A stretch of 42,610 bases of DNA. Origin: Bacteroidota bacterium. GTDB taxonomy: Bacteria > Bacteroidota > Bacteroidia > Chitinophagales > Chitinophagaceae. A model generated the notes under the pieces. That model saw only the letters and a program-made list of their open reading frames with translations, was not told the origin of the DNA and ran no database searches. A program made the translations under genes and the position numbers. The stretch's first letter is position 1, and each line of letters begins with the position of its first letter. This document shows, one piece after another, positions 1 to 8,350 of the stretch. The stretch is from assembly GCA_025352905.1 (NCBI GenBank), contig JANXRX010000164.1, positions 1-42,610 on the forward strand, given 5' to 3'.

Positions 1-900
1 ATAAAGCGGTAGCCCCGCTGGGGCATCTGTATTTTTTGAAACGTATATTCTATCAAATCGGGCGAAGTGGGTTTATACAATAGGATCTTGCATTATAAGC
101 ACCTTCCTTTTCGGAAAGGGTGAAGGAAAGATAACAGAAGCCGATGCCCCGGAGAGACTACCGCTTTATAACAAAGAAATGATGTTATACATTGATTGCC
201 CCAGAGGGGCTACCCTAGACCGACCCGATCACCGTGATGGTTCGGTCGTGTGTTGGGTAGCCCCTCCGGGGCAATCTGTATTATTTGCAACGTATAATTC
301 TATAAAGCGGTAGCCCCTCCGGGGCATTTGTATTATTTGAAACGTATAATTTTATAAAATCGGACGAGCTGGATCTATACAATCGGATCTTGCATTATAA
401 GTACCTTCCTTTTAGGAAAGGTTGAAGGAAAGATGACAGGAGCCGATACCCCGGAGGGCTACCGCTTTATAGCAAAAGAAATGATGTTATACGTTGATTG
501 CCCCGGAGGGGCTACCCCCTAGACCGATCCGATCACCGTAATGGTTCGGTCATGTGCTGGGTAGCCCCTCAGGTGCATTTGTATTATTTGAAACGCATAA
601 TTCTATAAAGCGGTAGCCCGCTGGGGCAATCTTGCCCATATTCTCTTTGAGTCCCTTGCGTCCTTTGGGTTCTTTAAGAACCCGCTTTATAACAAAAAGA
701 AAAGATGTTATACATTGATTGCCCCAGCGGGGCTACCATAGACCGATCCAATCACCGGAATGGTTCGATCATGTGCTGGGTAGCCCCTCCGGGGCATTTG
801 TATTATTTGAAACGCATAAATTCTATAAAGCGGTAGCCCCGCTGGGGCAGCTGTATTGTTTTGAAACGTATAATTCTATAGAGCGGTAGCCCGCTAGGGT
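1..900. repeat. Tandem ~300-base units of nested palindromes
   Basis: Gene-free array. Units begin with ATAAAGCGGTAGCCC near 1, 302, 605 and 825; the first two are about 301 bases, the third about 220, and the last is cut short near 900. Each full unit carries four GCCCC-nnn-GGGGC hairpins (in the first two units at 12-24, 146-162, 198-210, 260-272, 313-325, 449-461, 500-512, 564-576) arranged as two larger inverted pairs. One pair is closed by AAAGCGGTAG / CTACCGCTTT, the other by a GACCGA...TCGGTC hairpin (218-247, 522-551; decayed at 741-770). The third unit has its centre replaced by unrelated sequence around 630-690. I see no reading frame with gene-like character. It resembles a REP/BIME-type palindromic array; function unknown. 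Confidence 0.85.
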
Positions 901-981
901 AGGGCGCAAAGAAGTAATGTTACAACCCCTTCCATAACAAGAAACTAACGCCAATTTTAAATCCTCAAATTTTCAAATTGC

Positions 982-2247
982 CTACACAACCAGGAAATAA
1001 ATCAACCCCACCGCAGCCACTGTCATCAGCACCAAAGTGAGATAGCCGAGGAAATTAGAAATCTTTGAATTGGTGCGGGTGCCCATTATCTTTTTATTGT
1101 TCCCGATATGCAGCACAATGGCGATCATCACCGGCGCGGTTAGTCCGTAAGATATCGCCGTATAGAGTAGCGCCTTAATGGGACTGATCCCAAAAAAGTC
1201 GAGCGACAGCCCCACCAGCAGCGAAATAATAATAGAAATATAAAAAGCCCTGGCCTGTGGAAATTTTTTGTCGAGCCCGGCTTCCCAGCCAAAAGTTTCT
1301 GCCAGCATATACGATTGTGACCCGGCCAGTACCGGTATGGCCAGCAAACCGGTGCCCAGCACACCAAGTGTAAAAATAAGATAGGTGAGTTTACCGGTAA
1401 GAGGTTCCAGTGCTTTGGCAGCCTGGTCAATTGTATTTATCTCCCTGATACCGGCCGGGAACAACACACTGCCGGCGGTAAGTATGATAAAGAACATCAC
1501 TACGTTTGAGAGTAGCATACCCACATTTACATCCGTTTTCATATTGTCCAGCACTCTTTTATTCACCACCACCCTTCTTTTACTATGGGCAATATCCTCT
1601 GCCTCCATTGTGGCCTGCCAGAAAAAGAGATAAGGTGAAATAGTTGTGCCGAGTATGGCAACGATGATGGACAAAAATTCTTTGTTGAACTGCATGGTGG
1701 GTATAAAGGTTTTCCGGGCAATCAGTCCCCAGTCCTGTTTCACCATAAAAGGCACCAGTATATATAGTAATAGTGAAAGGCATAGCCATTTCAGAATCAT
1801 AGCTATCTGCTGGTAGGGGTATTTGATGATCACATACATTAAAACAGCTGTAAAAGCAATGCAAAAAACAGAAACCGGCACTTTCGGAAAGATCATATGC
1901 GAAACGGCCCCCATCCCCTGTATATCCGCCCCTATATTCAGGGTAATGGCCGGGAAGCTGAACAACAACATGGTATACAGCAGCGGTTTGGAATAATGCT
2001 GCTTCAGGGTTACCGTTAGTCCCTGCGAGGTAACCAGCCCTATCCTGGCACACATCCCCTGTATTGCCGCCATCATCGGAAAAGTGATGAGCGCCGTCCA
2101 CAAGGTAGAGAGCCCGAACTGGGCACCCGCCTGCGAATACGTGGCAATCCCTGATGGATCATCGTCACTGGCACCGGTTACCAGCCCGGGGCCGAGCTTG
2201 CGTAAGAAATCTTTAAGTTTTGATGAGGATTTTGTGGATCCGGCCAT
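982..2247 (-). CDS. Nramp-family divalent metal transporter, divergent clade
   Basis: A 421-residue integral membrane protein with about 11 hydrophobic segments, the size and layout of Nramp/SLC11 proton-coupled metal importers. The two metal-site helices are recognisable but altered: the usual DPGN of helix 1 reads DPSG (residues 30-33), preceded by two more aspartates, and the usual MPH of helix 6 reads SPY. The asparagine, methionine and histidine typical of manganese/iron transporters are therefore missing while the helix-1 aspartate remains. Family assignment is firm; the substrate is open and could be a harder ion such as magnesium, as reported for Nramp-related magnesium transporters. 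ATG start with a short basic N-terminus. It stands alone: its 3' end faces the palindromic array and no same-strand partner is adjacent. Confidence 0.85.
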   Translation of the reverse strand: MAGSTKSSSKLKDFLRKLGPGLVTGASDDDPSGIATYSQAGAQFGLSTLWTALITFPMMAAIQGMCARIGLVTSQGLTVTLKQHYSKPLLYTMLLFSFPAITLNIGADIQGMGAVSHMIFPKVPVSVFCIAFTAVLMYVIIKYPYQQIAMILKWLCLSLLLYILVPFMVKQDWGLIARKTFIPTMQFNKEFLSIIVAILGTTISPYLFFWQATMEAEDIAHSKRRVVVNKRVLDNMKTDVNVGMLLSNVVMFFIILTAGSVLFPAGIREINTIDQAAKALEPLTGKLTYLIFTLGVLGTGLLAIPVLAGSQSYMLAETFGWEAGLDKKFPQARAFYISIIISLLVGLSLDFFGISPIKALLYTAISYGLTAPVMIAIVLHIGNNKKIMGTRTNSKISNFLGYLTLVLMTVAAVGLIYFLVV

Positions 2248-2458
2248 GGCTATTCATTTCTTTTGATAACTATACAATAAATATACCAAGGCTTATTGGG
2301 GTAGCGGTAGTAGAATTTAGGAGTAAGGGATAAGGGATAAGTGAAATCCATTTTCAAATAAAGGATTAATTTCCTTTTACAAACCTTCACATGGCAGAAG
2401 ACGAAATTGCAAAACATACCAGGAACGTTTATGGGATAGGGAAACCCCTTACCCCTTC

Positions 2459-2854
2459 CTAAAACTCCCTCGGCGTCTGCATGATGCCTAACGCAATCGT
2501 TCCGATACAGAAGGGAAGCATAAAGAGATGAACTAGTGAAAACCCGTTATGCAGTATATGCGTGAGTGCAAAGAAGCAGAGGAAAATTCCTTCTGCAATA
2601 ACCAGGTAACAATAGGTGCGTGTTTTGCGCAGCACACATATGAGTACGATAAAACTAAATATGCCTATCAAAAAGAAAATGATCCAGCCCAATAAATTAT
2701 AGTTGGAAAAAATAGAATCCCTGATACTATCTTCTTCATACGCGAAGAAAATGCTTTTGCCCGGAGCAAGTCCCGTCATCCGGTAACCCCTGATCAGACC
2801 TATGAAGCCGGATATAACAAGAAAAACAATCGAAATTTTTCGCAATCGCAACAT
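2459..2854 (-). CDS. Unknown small membrane protein
   Basis: About 131 residues from the ATG at 2854, with four hydrophobic segments joined by short loops and no soluble domain. An in-frame TTG at 2878 would add eight residues; I prefer the ATG because the extension contributes only a short hydrophobic stretch. No motif or family is recognised. The gene lies 200 bases upstream of the Nramp-like transporter on the same strand, but the long gap argues against tight co-transcription. It is divergent from the unknown membrane protein at 3301. The hydrophobic pattern and proper start and stop support a real gene, but the role is unknown. Confidence 0.55.
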   Translation of the reverse strand: MLRLRKISIVFLVISGFIGLIRGYRMTGLAPGKSIFFAYEEDSIRDSIFSNYNLLGWIIFFLIGIFSFIVLICVLRKTRTYCYLVIAEGIFLCFFALTHILHNGFSLVHLFMLPFCIGTIALGIMQTPREF

Positions 2855-3300
2855 GGATAATATTAATAATTTCTTCAAATCTCTGTCATCGCCGTGTCAT
2901 CCTGTTAATCCGGAGCGATTATTTTCCCCTGCAAACTACAAAAAAGAACAAACGTTCATAAATGTAGTCTTGGCCAGGTCTCAAAAACCACAAGAAAGGA
3001 TAATTGCCCTATATTGTTTGTAGTCAATCAGTTACGCTCCAAAATGGCATTTGGTTGCAATGAAAAACATAAGCCCCCTTCCTTATTTTGTCATATAGCC
3101 ATCCCGGTTTTGTAAAGCGAATCCTACACACCATTTTTCCTGTCCTACGCATTCTCTATAACGTGGCTACGGTAGATTTCTCATGAATGTGACAATAATA
3201 TGTTACGATGCCCTAATAACGGCGGAGTTTCTTCAGCGCACCTTTACATTGTCAAAAGCGATAAACCAAACGCTACCAAAAACCCAAAAATCCAATTCCT
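2855..3300. other. Divergent intergenic region, nothing recognised
   Basis: 446 bases between two divergent membrane-protein genes. A plus-strand open frame at 2802-3023 overlaps the neighbouring gene and has no protein-like character. No clear TTTG/TAnnTTTG promoter pair, hairpin or repeat was found. It presumably holds promoters for both neighbours. Confidence 0.5.
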
Positions 3301-3819
3301 ATGAACACCTTAACAAACAAAACCGCCAGCACACAGAACGCACCAACTTCTTCTTTGTATAGTGCCTCAGGCATTATCCCTACGATCAAAAGAGTAGAAC
3401 CTAATGGGCCTGCGCCGCGTCAGGGAATTAAATACGATGAAAAATTTGGTAAAGAAAGCGAAGCCACTTTTGCCGGTGTATTCTTCTTTCTCGTACCTAT
3501 CATGTTCACTGCTTTCTGTATCATGAAACTCATTCAATACGAAGGACTCAATTTACTGATCACCGTTGTTACGATAGGCGCTGCCGTGATCCGCCTTGTA
3601 TCAACCTTATGGGTTGCCAAGGTTTCGAGAGATCTGAACCGCCAATCATTTAAATGGATGGCATTTGCTTTCCTGCTGCCAGGTACCGCACTGATGGTTA
3701 TTGGCCAGAAAAAGAAAATCGTTGATCCTTCTGATTGGAAACAACACCTGTACAATCACAACAGGTCCATCACTGCACCCGTACAAACTGCACAGCCAAC
3801 CTTACAATTGGCTTCTTAA
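3301..3819 (+). CDS. Unknown membrane protein with long polar N-terminus
   Basis: 172 residues. The first ~60 are polar and rich in Ser, Thr, Asn and Pro. Three hydrophobic segments follow (about 60-80, 85-105 and 120-138), then a hydrophilic tail from about 140 containing a basic GQKKK patch. There is no signal peptide, so the N-terminus is probably cytoplasmic. No family is recognised. The gene stands alone, with a 446-base upstream region and a strong intrinsic terminator starting 33 bases after the stop, so it is probably a single-gene transcript. Start chosen at the only ATG that gives the whole frame. Confidence 0.6.
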   Translation: MNTLTNKTASTQNAPTSSLYSASGIIPTIKRVEPNGPAPRQGIKYDEKFGKESEATFAGVFFFLVPIMFTAFCIMKLIQYEGLNLLITVVTIGAAVIRLVSTLWVAKVSRDLNRQSFKWMAFAFLLPGTALMVIGQKKKIVDPSDWKQHLYNHNRSITAPVQTAQPTLQLAS

Positions 3820-4129
3820 ATACTTTTGGTTTTGGTTTGATTTTGGTATTGGCCCGGGATATACATTGTATCCCGGGTTTTTTATTGATTAAATTTCGAT
3901 TAACATATACAGCTATGGTTGGCTGCTATCTCAAAAAAACACGGACACATTCATATATATATAAAACCGGAAAATCAATGGCATAAAGGCTTTGCAAAGC
4001 ATAGGCAAGCTATATACAGAAGACCATGTGAAGATTACACTACACGCATCAAGACATATCCGTTTAGATATCTATGTTTTATTGTATAATAAAAACCATC
4101 CCCGTTCGTTTAATGATTAAATTTCGATA
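3820..4129. other. Intergenic region with terminator and a 14-base direct repeat
   Basis: The first part holds the terminator of the upstream gene. The 14-mer GATTAAATTTCGAT occurs at 3887-3900, just after that terminator, and again at 4115-4128, touching the start codon of the next gene. The roughly 215 bases between the copies show no reading frame, hairpin or promoter I can support. Confidence 0.6.
3853..3884 (+). terminator. Intrinsic terminator
   Basis: Perfect 9-base stem CCCGGGATA / TATCCCGGG (3853-3861, 3869-3877) with a 7-base loop, followed at once by a T run. It ends the unknown membrane protein gene at 3301-3819. Confidence 0.92.
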
Positions 4130-5122
4130 ATGAAACTAATTGCTTTTTGTTTGTTGTTGTTCACTGTATCGTTACAGGCCGCTAATATAACCACTACTAC
4201 CCTGCCGGTAAAAGACAGCATCATAAAAAGCGTGAAGTCCGACCCCACAAAAACAAGACCTGTTACAGAAACACAGGTAAAGAACCTGTCAGAACCTGAA
4301 ATGGTTAGGATACCCGGCGGCTTCTTTAGCATGGGCGCCAAAGAGGGCGACCAGGATGAGCGGCCCGTTCACCGCGTAGTGATCAGCAGTTTTAAAATGG
4401 GTAAGTATGAAATAACGATGAAAGAGTTCGCTGCTTTTATCAGCTCCACTAATTACCAGACAGATGCAGAGAAACAAGGAAACAGTTATGTATATATCGG
4501 GCATTTCGACAAAGCCGATGGCGTATCCTGGCGCGATGATGAAGAGGGCCACCACCGCAGCGACAGCGATGCCAGCAAACCCGTAGTGCATGTAAGCTGG
4601 AACGATGCAAATGCCTACTGCCAGTGGCTTAGCCGGCAAACCGGCAAAACCTTCCGCCTGCCTACCGATGCAGAATGGGAATATGCCGCTGGTTGCGGTA
4701 TGAAACATTATAAATACAGCTGGGGCAATTTTATGCCGCGCACGGGCAATGGCGAAAAACCGGTTGCTAATGTTGCTGATGAAACCAACCACCCCAAATA
4801 CGGGGCCCTTTTACAGAAATACCTTGGGTATAAAGATGGATTCTTTTTTGCCGCACCCGTGGGCAGCTTTATGGCCAATGAATTTGGTTTATATGATATG
4901 ACGGGTAATGTATTTGAATGGTGCAACGATTGGTACGATCCTAATTATTATGCAAATAGTCCAGAAAATAATCCCCAGGGCCCCTCTACCGGTAAGTTCC
5001 GCATTATGCGTGGCGGCAGTTGGTATTTTAATGTGATTAACAGCCGTATCGCTTACCGCATCCCCAACATCCCCGAGCGTCGGCATAGTGATCTCGGCTT
5101 CCGTATAGCCCAAACATTATAG
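4130..5122 (+). CDS. Secreted SUMF1/FGE-fold protein without catalytic cysteines
   Basis: 330 residues with a signal peptide (MKLIAFCLLLFTVSLQA) and a full formylglycine-generating-enzyme-type (C-type-lectin-like) domain from about residue 60. Visible family motifs are PGGFFSMG, GKYEIT, VSWNDANAYCQWL, RLPTDAEWEYAA, GLYDMTGNVFEWCNDW, RIMRGGSW and LGFRIA. The segment after RGGSW, which in aerobic sulfatase-modifying enzymes carries the active-site cysteine pair, has no cysteine here (RGGSWYFNVINSRIAYR). Sulfatase activation is therefore unlikely. Members of this fold also serve as structural or binding proteins, for example the GldJ/GldK group of gliding/type IX secretion, but no other gld gene is in the window. 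No sulfatase gene is nearby. Exact role unknown; the fold is certain. Confidence 0.85.
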   Translation: MKLIAFCLLLFTVSLQAANITTTTLPVKDSIIKSVKSDPTKTRPVTETQVKNLSEPEMVRIPGGFFSMGAKEGDQDERPVHRVVISSFKMGKYEITMKEFAAFISSTNYQTDAEKQGNSYVYIGHFDKADGVSWRDDEEGHHRSDSDASKPVVHVSWNDANAYCQWLSRQTGKTFRLPTDAEWEYAAGCGMKHYKYSWGNFMPRTGNGEKPVANVADETNHPKYGALLQKYLGYKDGFFFAAPVGSFMANEFGLYDMTGNVFEWCNDWYDPNYYANSPENNPQGPSTGKFRIMRGGSWYFNVINSRIAYRIPNIPERRHSDLGFRIAQTL

Positions 5123-5289
5123 CTGAAAAAAAATCACTAACATTTTTACCGTTCATCCTAATAACTAACAATAGTTAGCGGTTTTCCACAAATGTTTATT
5201 GAGCGTATAAACACATCATTTTCAGGAAGATATAAAAACCATGCAAACCAACAGGGGCAAGCATTTGACGCTGTTTACCGATTAGCGAA

Positions 5290-5318
5290 TTTGTTATGCG
5301 ATTCTCTAATTATTTTTG
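5290..5318 (+). promoter_or_regulatory. Bacteroidota-type promoter for the sensor kinase
   Basis: TTTG (5290-5293), 17 bases, then TATTTTTG (5311-5318), matching the TTTG / TAnnTTTG pattern. It predicts transcription starting near 5322, about 72 bases before the ATG at 5394. Confidence 0.55.
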
Positions 5319-5393
5319 CCCTGTTCTCACCGTTAAAGCAGGTATTCTCCTGTGAAGGATATTAAATGAGAGCGATGATTGGGGATCAATAAC

Positions 5394-8288
5394 ATGAACG
5401 CATTTTCTTTTCTTGCAAGGTCCAGAACTACTTATTTTATTTCGATTGATGTAAACGGACGGATCATCCTGGCTAATGATCTTTTACAGCAAACCATCCC
5501 GGCATATGCTAAAGGTGCACCCGGATCATCCGTAACCGATATGGTTTTACCAGCCGATCACCCCGGCTTTATCGAAGCGATCGAAAAATGTTTTTCCGCG
5601 GAAACAACAGAGCCTTTCAATATTCATTTCAGGCTGCATATAGCAGGCTATCTTCCCACATTATGGACGGCATGGGAATTTACCTTGATAGCAGGTAATG
5701 GCACCACACCACCGCATATTTCAGGCATCGGTCATGCAGTTCCTGTTACGTACACCGAAAAAGAACTGGCTAACTCCGTGATCGATAGCCTCCCCTGCGT
5801 TTTTTTTCTGCAGGATGAGTGCGGTAATTACCTGAAATGGAACCATGCTTTCGAATCCGTGTCAGGCTACTCCGGTGAAGAAATAAAATCATTGCACCCG
5901 CTCGTGTTCTTTGATAAAAAGGATCATGAACGAATACTTACCACGATCAATGATGTACTGGAACAGGGCTCGGGTTCCATAGAAGCAGAAGTGATTACCA
6001 AACACAAAGAAGTGATCCCCTATTTCTTTAACGGCCGCGCGGTTACTTACGAAGGCAAACGCTGTATTATCGGAACCGGTATCGATTATTCAGAACAGTC
6101 AAAGGCACAGGAACAGTCAAGACTGAGCAAGGAAAAATATCACCTGCTGTTTCAGCAGGCAACTGACTGCATCCATATCACCGATTACAACGGCAATTTT
6201 ATCGATGCAAATGATGCGATGCTCAAGATGTTCGGGTATACAAAAGAAGAGTTGCTTACTATGAACATTTCTTGTTTAATTGATGCCAAGCAATTGGCAG
6301 GCAGGCCCATCCGGTTTGATAAACTGGTCGCCGGCGAGCATGTTTTCAGCCAGCGTACCATGGTGCATAAGAACGGCACCCTGATATATGTGGAAGCCAA
6401 TGTTAAAAAATTCGGCGAGGGAATGATCATGGCCATAGCGCGCGATATCACCCAACGGAAGATCATGGAAGAGAACCTCGAAAGATCAGAGAAGAACCTG
6501 CGGCATGTATTGTCCAGTTCGGCGGAAAATTTTTATATGATCAACCGTCATTACCGTGTGGAACTGATCAATGAAACCGCAGAAAGAAATCTTCAGAAAG
6601 ACTGGGGTAAAACGGTACTGCCCGGCGCCAATATACTTGACCTTATTCCAACGAATACAGAGGAACCGATCAAAGCCAGTTTTGATAAAGCATTGGCCGG
6701 TGAAAAAGTGGAATACGAACTATATACCACCTTACACGAAGGGCCGGTATGGGTACTGGTGAGTTTTATGCCTGTTACCAATGAGGATGGCGTTGTTACC
6801 GGCGTGTATGTGGTTACTAAAAACATTACGGAACGCAGGGAATCGGAACATGAGAAAGAAGATATCCTATATAAACTGAATGAACGGGTGAAGGAACTGA
6901 CTACGCTTTACCGTTTTGGGCAGATACTGGAAAAAGACGACGGTTCGGTTATAGAAGTGATGCAAAAATTGGTAACCGTATTGCCACCCGGCTGGCAGTA
7001 TCCAGATATTACAGCGGCCCGGATCGTGCTGGGAAACAAGGAAACAAGGACCGCTAATTTTGCAAAAGGACCGCACAAACAAAAAGCACCTTTCCGCACA
7101 CAGGATGGCACTGAAGGCCTGCTGGAAGTGATCTACCTCGAAGAAAGACCAAGGGATGTGGAAGGTGCTTTTTTTGCAGAGGAACGCAATATGATCAATA
7201 TGCTTGCCGAAATGTTCCGCACGTATCTTAACCGGAAAACCGAGGCTGAAATATTAAAAAAATCAGAGGCCAACCTGAATACCATCTTCAACAGTACGGA
7301 TAGTGTGTATGTATTGATGGATACTAAGTTTCAGATCATCTCTTATAATAAGCCGGCCATTGAATTTGCTGCGAAGGAATTAAAACATACCATACGCATC
7401 AGTGATGGGTTCCTGGATTATTTCCCGCTCGACAGGCAGAGCGCTTTACTGGGTCAGCTAAAAAGAGCATTATCCGGCGCTTATGTGAACTACGAGGCCA
7501 CTTACCCGCAGCCGGATGGATCAGTAAACTGGTATGATGTGCGGGTCTTCGCTATCTCGGGTACCGATGGAGAAACTTTCGGGATCATGATGGCGGTGCT
7601 GGATGTGACTGAGAAAAAATTGCTGGAACAGGAGATACTGGATCAGAAAGTACAGGAACAGAAAAGGATCACCCGGGCCATGATAAAGGCGCAGGAAAAA
7701 GAAAGGAACCATATTGGCCAGGAACTGCATGATAATGTGAACCAGATACTCGCAGGTACCAAGATATACCTGATGAGGGCCGGGCAGAACGACGAAAAAG
7801 TAAAAGAACTACTCCAGTACCCGATGGAACTGATAGACAGTTCCATTAACGAAATACGCCAGTTAAGCGGCAGGCAGGTTACACCGCTCAGGAATATCGA
7901 TTTGCAGGAGCTGATCTGCTCACTGTTAAAAAACCTGTCGGGCTGCACCTCTGTCAAAACCGTATTCAGCTATAATCTTCCCGGTACCCTGATTGACGAT
8001 GACCTGAAACTGAATATCTACCGGATCATGCAGGAGCAGGTAAATAATATCCTGAAACATGCACACGCGCAAAATGTAGGGATCTGTATAGAGGCCGATA
8101 AAGATAACCGTGCCATCAACATCAGCATAACAGACGATGGTAAAGGCTTCGATCCGCGCCAGAAAAGAAACGGGATCGGCATCTCGAACATGATCAACCG
8201 GATCGAATCTTTTAACGGGGAAGTTTCTATCAATAGCAGCCCGGGAAATGGATGCAGCGTACAGATATGCATACCCTACTTTTCGTAA
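5394..8288 (+). CDS. Multi-PAS sensor histidine kinase, HisKA_3/NarX-like
   Basis: 964 residues from the ATG at 5394; an in-frame TTG five codons earlier is less likely. No membrane segment is evident, so it probably senses in the cytoplasm. Approximate layout: PAS-like domains at 10-115, 125-240, 245-360, 365-485 and 630-750, with a GAF-like stretch at about 500-620 between the fourth and fifth. Then comes a HisKA_3 dimerisation domain with the H-box IGQELHDNVNQ (phospho-acceptor about His779), and a C-terminal HATPase with N-box NNILKHAHA, DDGKGFD and GIGISNM. HisKA_3 kinases usually pair with LuxR/NarL-type regulators, but none is adjacent, so it is an orphan here. It has its own upstream promoter and converges on the amidase gene, separated by a perfect 27-base hairpin. 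Confidence 0.9.
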   Translation: MNAFSFLARSRTTYFISIDVNGRIILANDLLQQTIPAYAKGAPGSSVTDMVLPADHPGFIEAIEKCFSAETTEPFNIHFRLHIAGYLPTLWTAWEFTLIAGNGTTPPHISGIGHAVPVTYTEKELANSVIDSLPCVFFLQDECGNYLKWNHAFESVSGYSGEEIKSLHPLVFFDKKDHERILTTINDVLEQGSGSIEAEVITKHKEVIPYFFNGRAVTYEGKRCIIGTGIDYSEQSKAQEQSRLSKEKYHLLFQQATDCIHITDYNGNFIDANDAMLKMFGYTKEELLTMNISCLIDAKQLAGRPIRFDKLVAGEHVFSQRTMVHKNGTLIYVEANVKKFGEGMIMAIARDITQRKIMEENLERSEKNLRHVLSSSAENFYMINRHYRVELINETAERNLQKDWGKTVLPGANILDLIPTNTEEPIKASFDKALAGEKVEYELYTTLHEGPVWVLVSFMPVTNEDGVVTGVYVVTKNITERRESEHEKEDILYKLNERVKELTTLYRFGQILEKDDGSVIEVMQKLVTVLPPGWQYPDITAARIVLGNKETRTANFAKGPHKQKAPFRTQDGTEGLLEVIYLEERPRDVEGAFFAEERNMINMLAEMFRTYLNRKTEAEILKKSEANLNTIFNSTDSVYVLMDTKFQIISYNKPAIEFAAKELKHTIRISDGFLDYFPLDRQSALLGQLKRALSGAYVNYEATYPQPDGSVNWYDVRVFAISGTDGETFGIMMAVLDVTEKKLLEQEILDQKVQEQKRITRAMIKAQEKERNHIGQELHDNVNQILAGTKIYLMRAGQNDEKVKELLQYPMELIDSSINEIRQLSGRQVTPLRNIDLQELICSLLKNLSGCTSVKTVFSYNLPGTLIDDDLKLNIYRIMQEQVNNILKHAHAQNVGICIEADKDNRAINISITDDGKGFDPRQKRNGIGISNMINRIESFNGEVSINSSPGNGCSVQICIPYFS

Positions 8289-8348
8289 TATCTAAATTCT
8301 AATGTCTAAATTCATCTCTTAGAATTTAGACATTAGAATTTAGATATT
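8287..8348. terminator. Perfect 27-base AT-rich hairpin between convergent genes
   Basis: Arms 8287-8313 and 8322-8348 are exact reverse complements with an 8-base loop. The left arm covers the last two bases of the kinase gene. The right arm ends three bases before the amidase stop. It probably acts as a bidirectional terminator, although it lacks a GC-rich core. Confidence 0.75.
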
Positions 8349-8350
8349 CC

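Noticed and set aside
1..900. CRISPR array
   Set aside because: Repeats are palindromic, in both orientations, unevenly spaced and part of ~300-base units; there are no uniform spacers and no cas genes.
2248..2458. Terminator hairpin from AAGGGATAAGGG / CCCTTACCCC repeats
   Set aside because: The pairing is imperfect and the arms are about 100 bases apart; not convincing.
2802..3023. Plus-strand 73-codon open frame
   Set aside because: It overlaps the unknown membrane protein gene, has no signal or domain and starts inside that gene's coding strand.
4289..4792. Antisense 167-codon frame inside the SUMF1-fold gene
   Set aside because: The opposite strand encodes a clearly recognisable protein; the antisense frame has no motif and is a codon-bias shadow.
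4130..5122. Functional sulfatase-activating formylglycine-generating enzyme
   Set aside because: The active-site cysteines after RGGSW are absent and no sulfatase is nearby.
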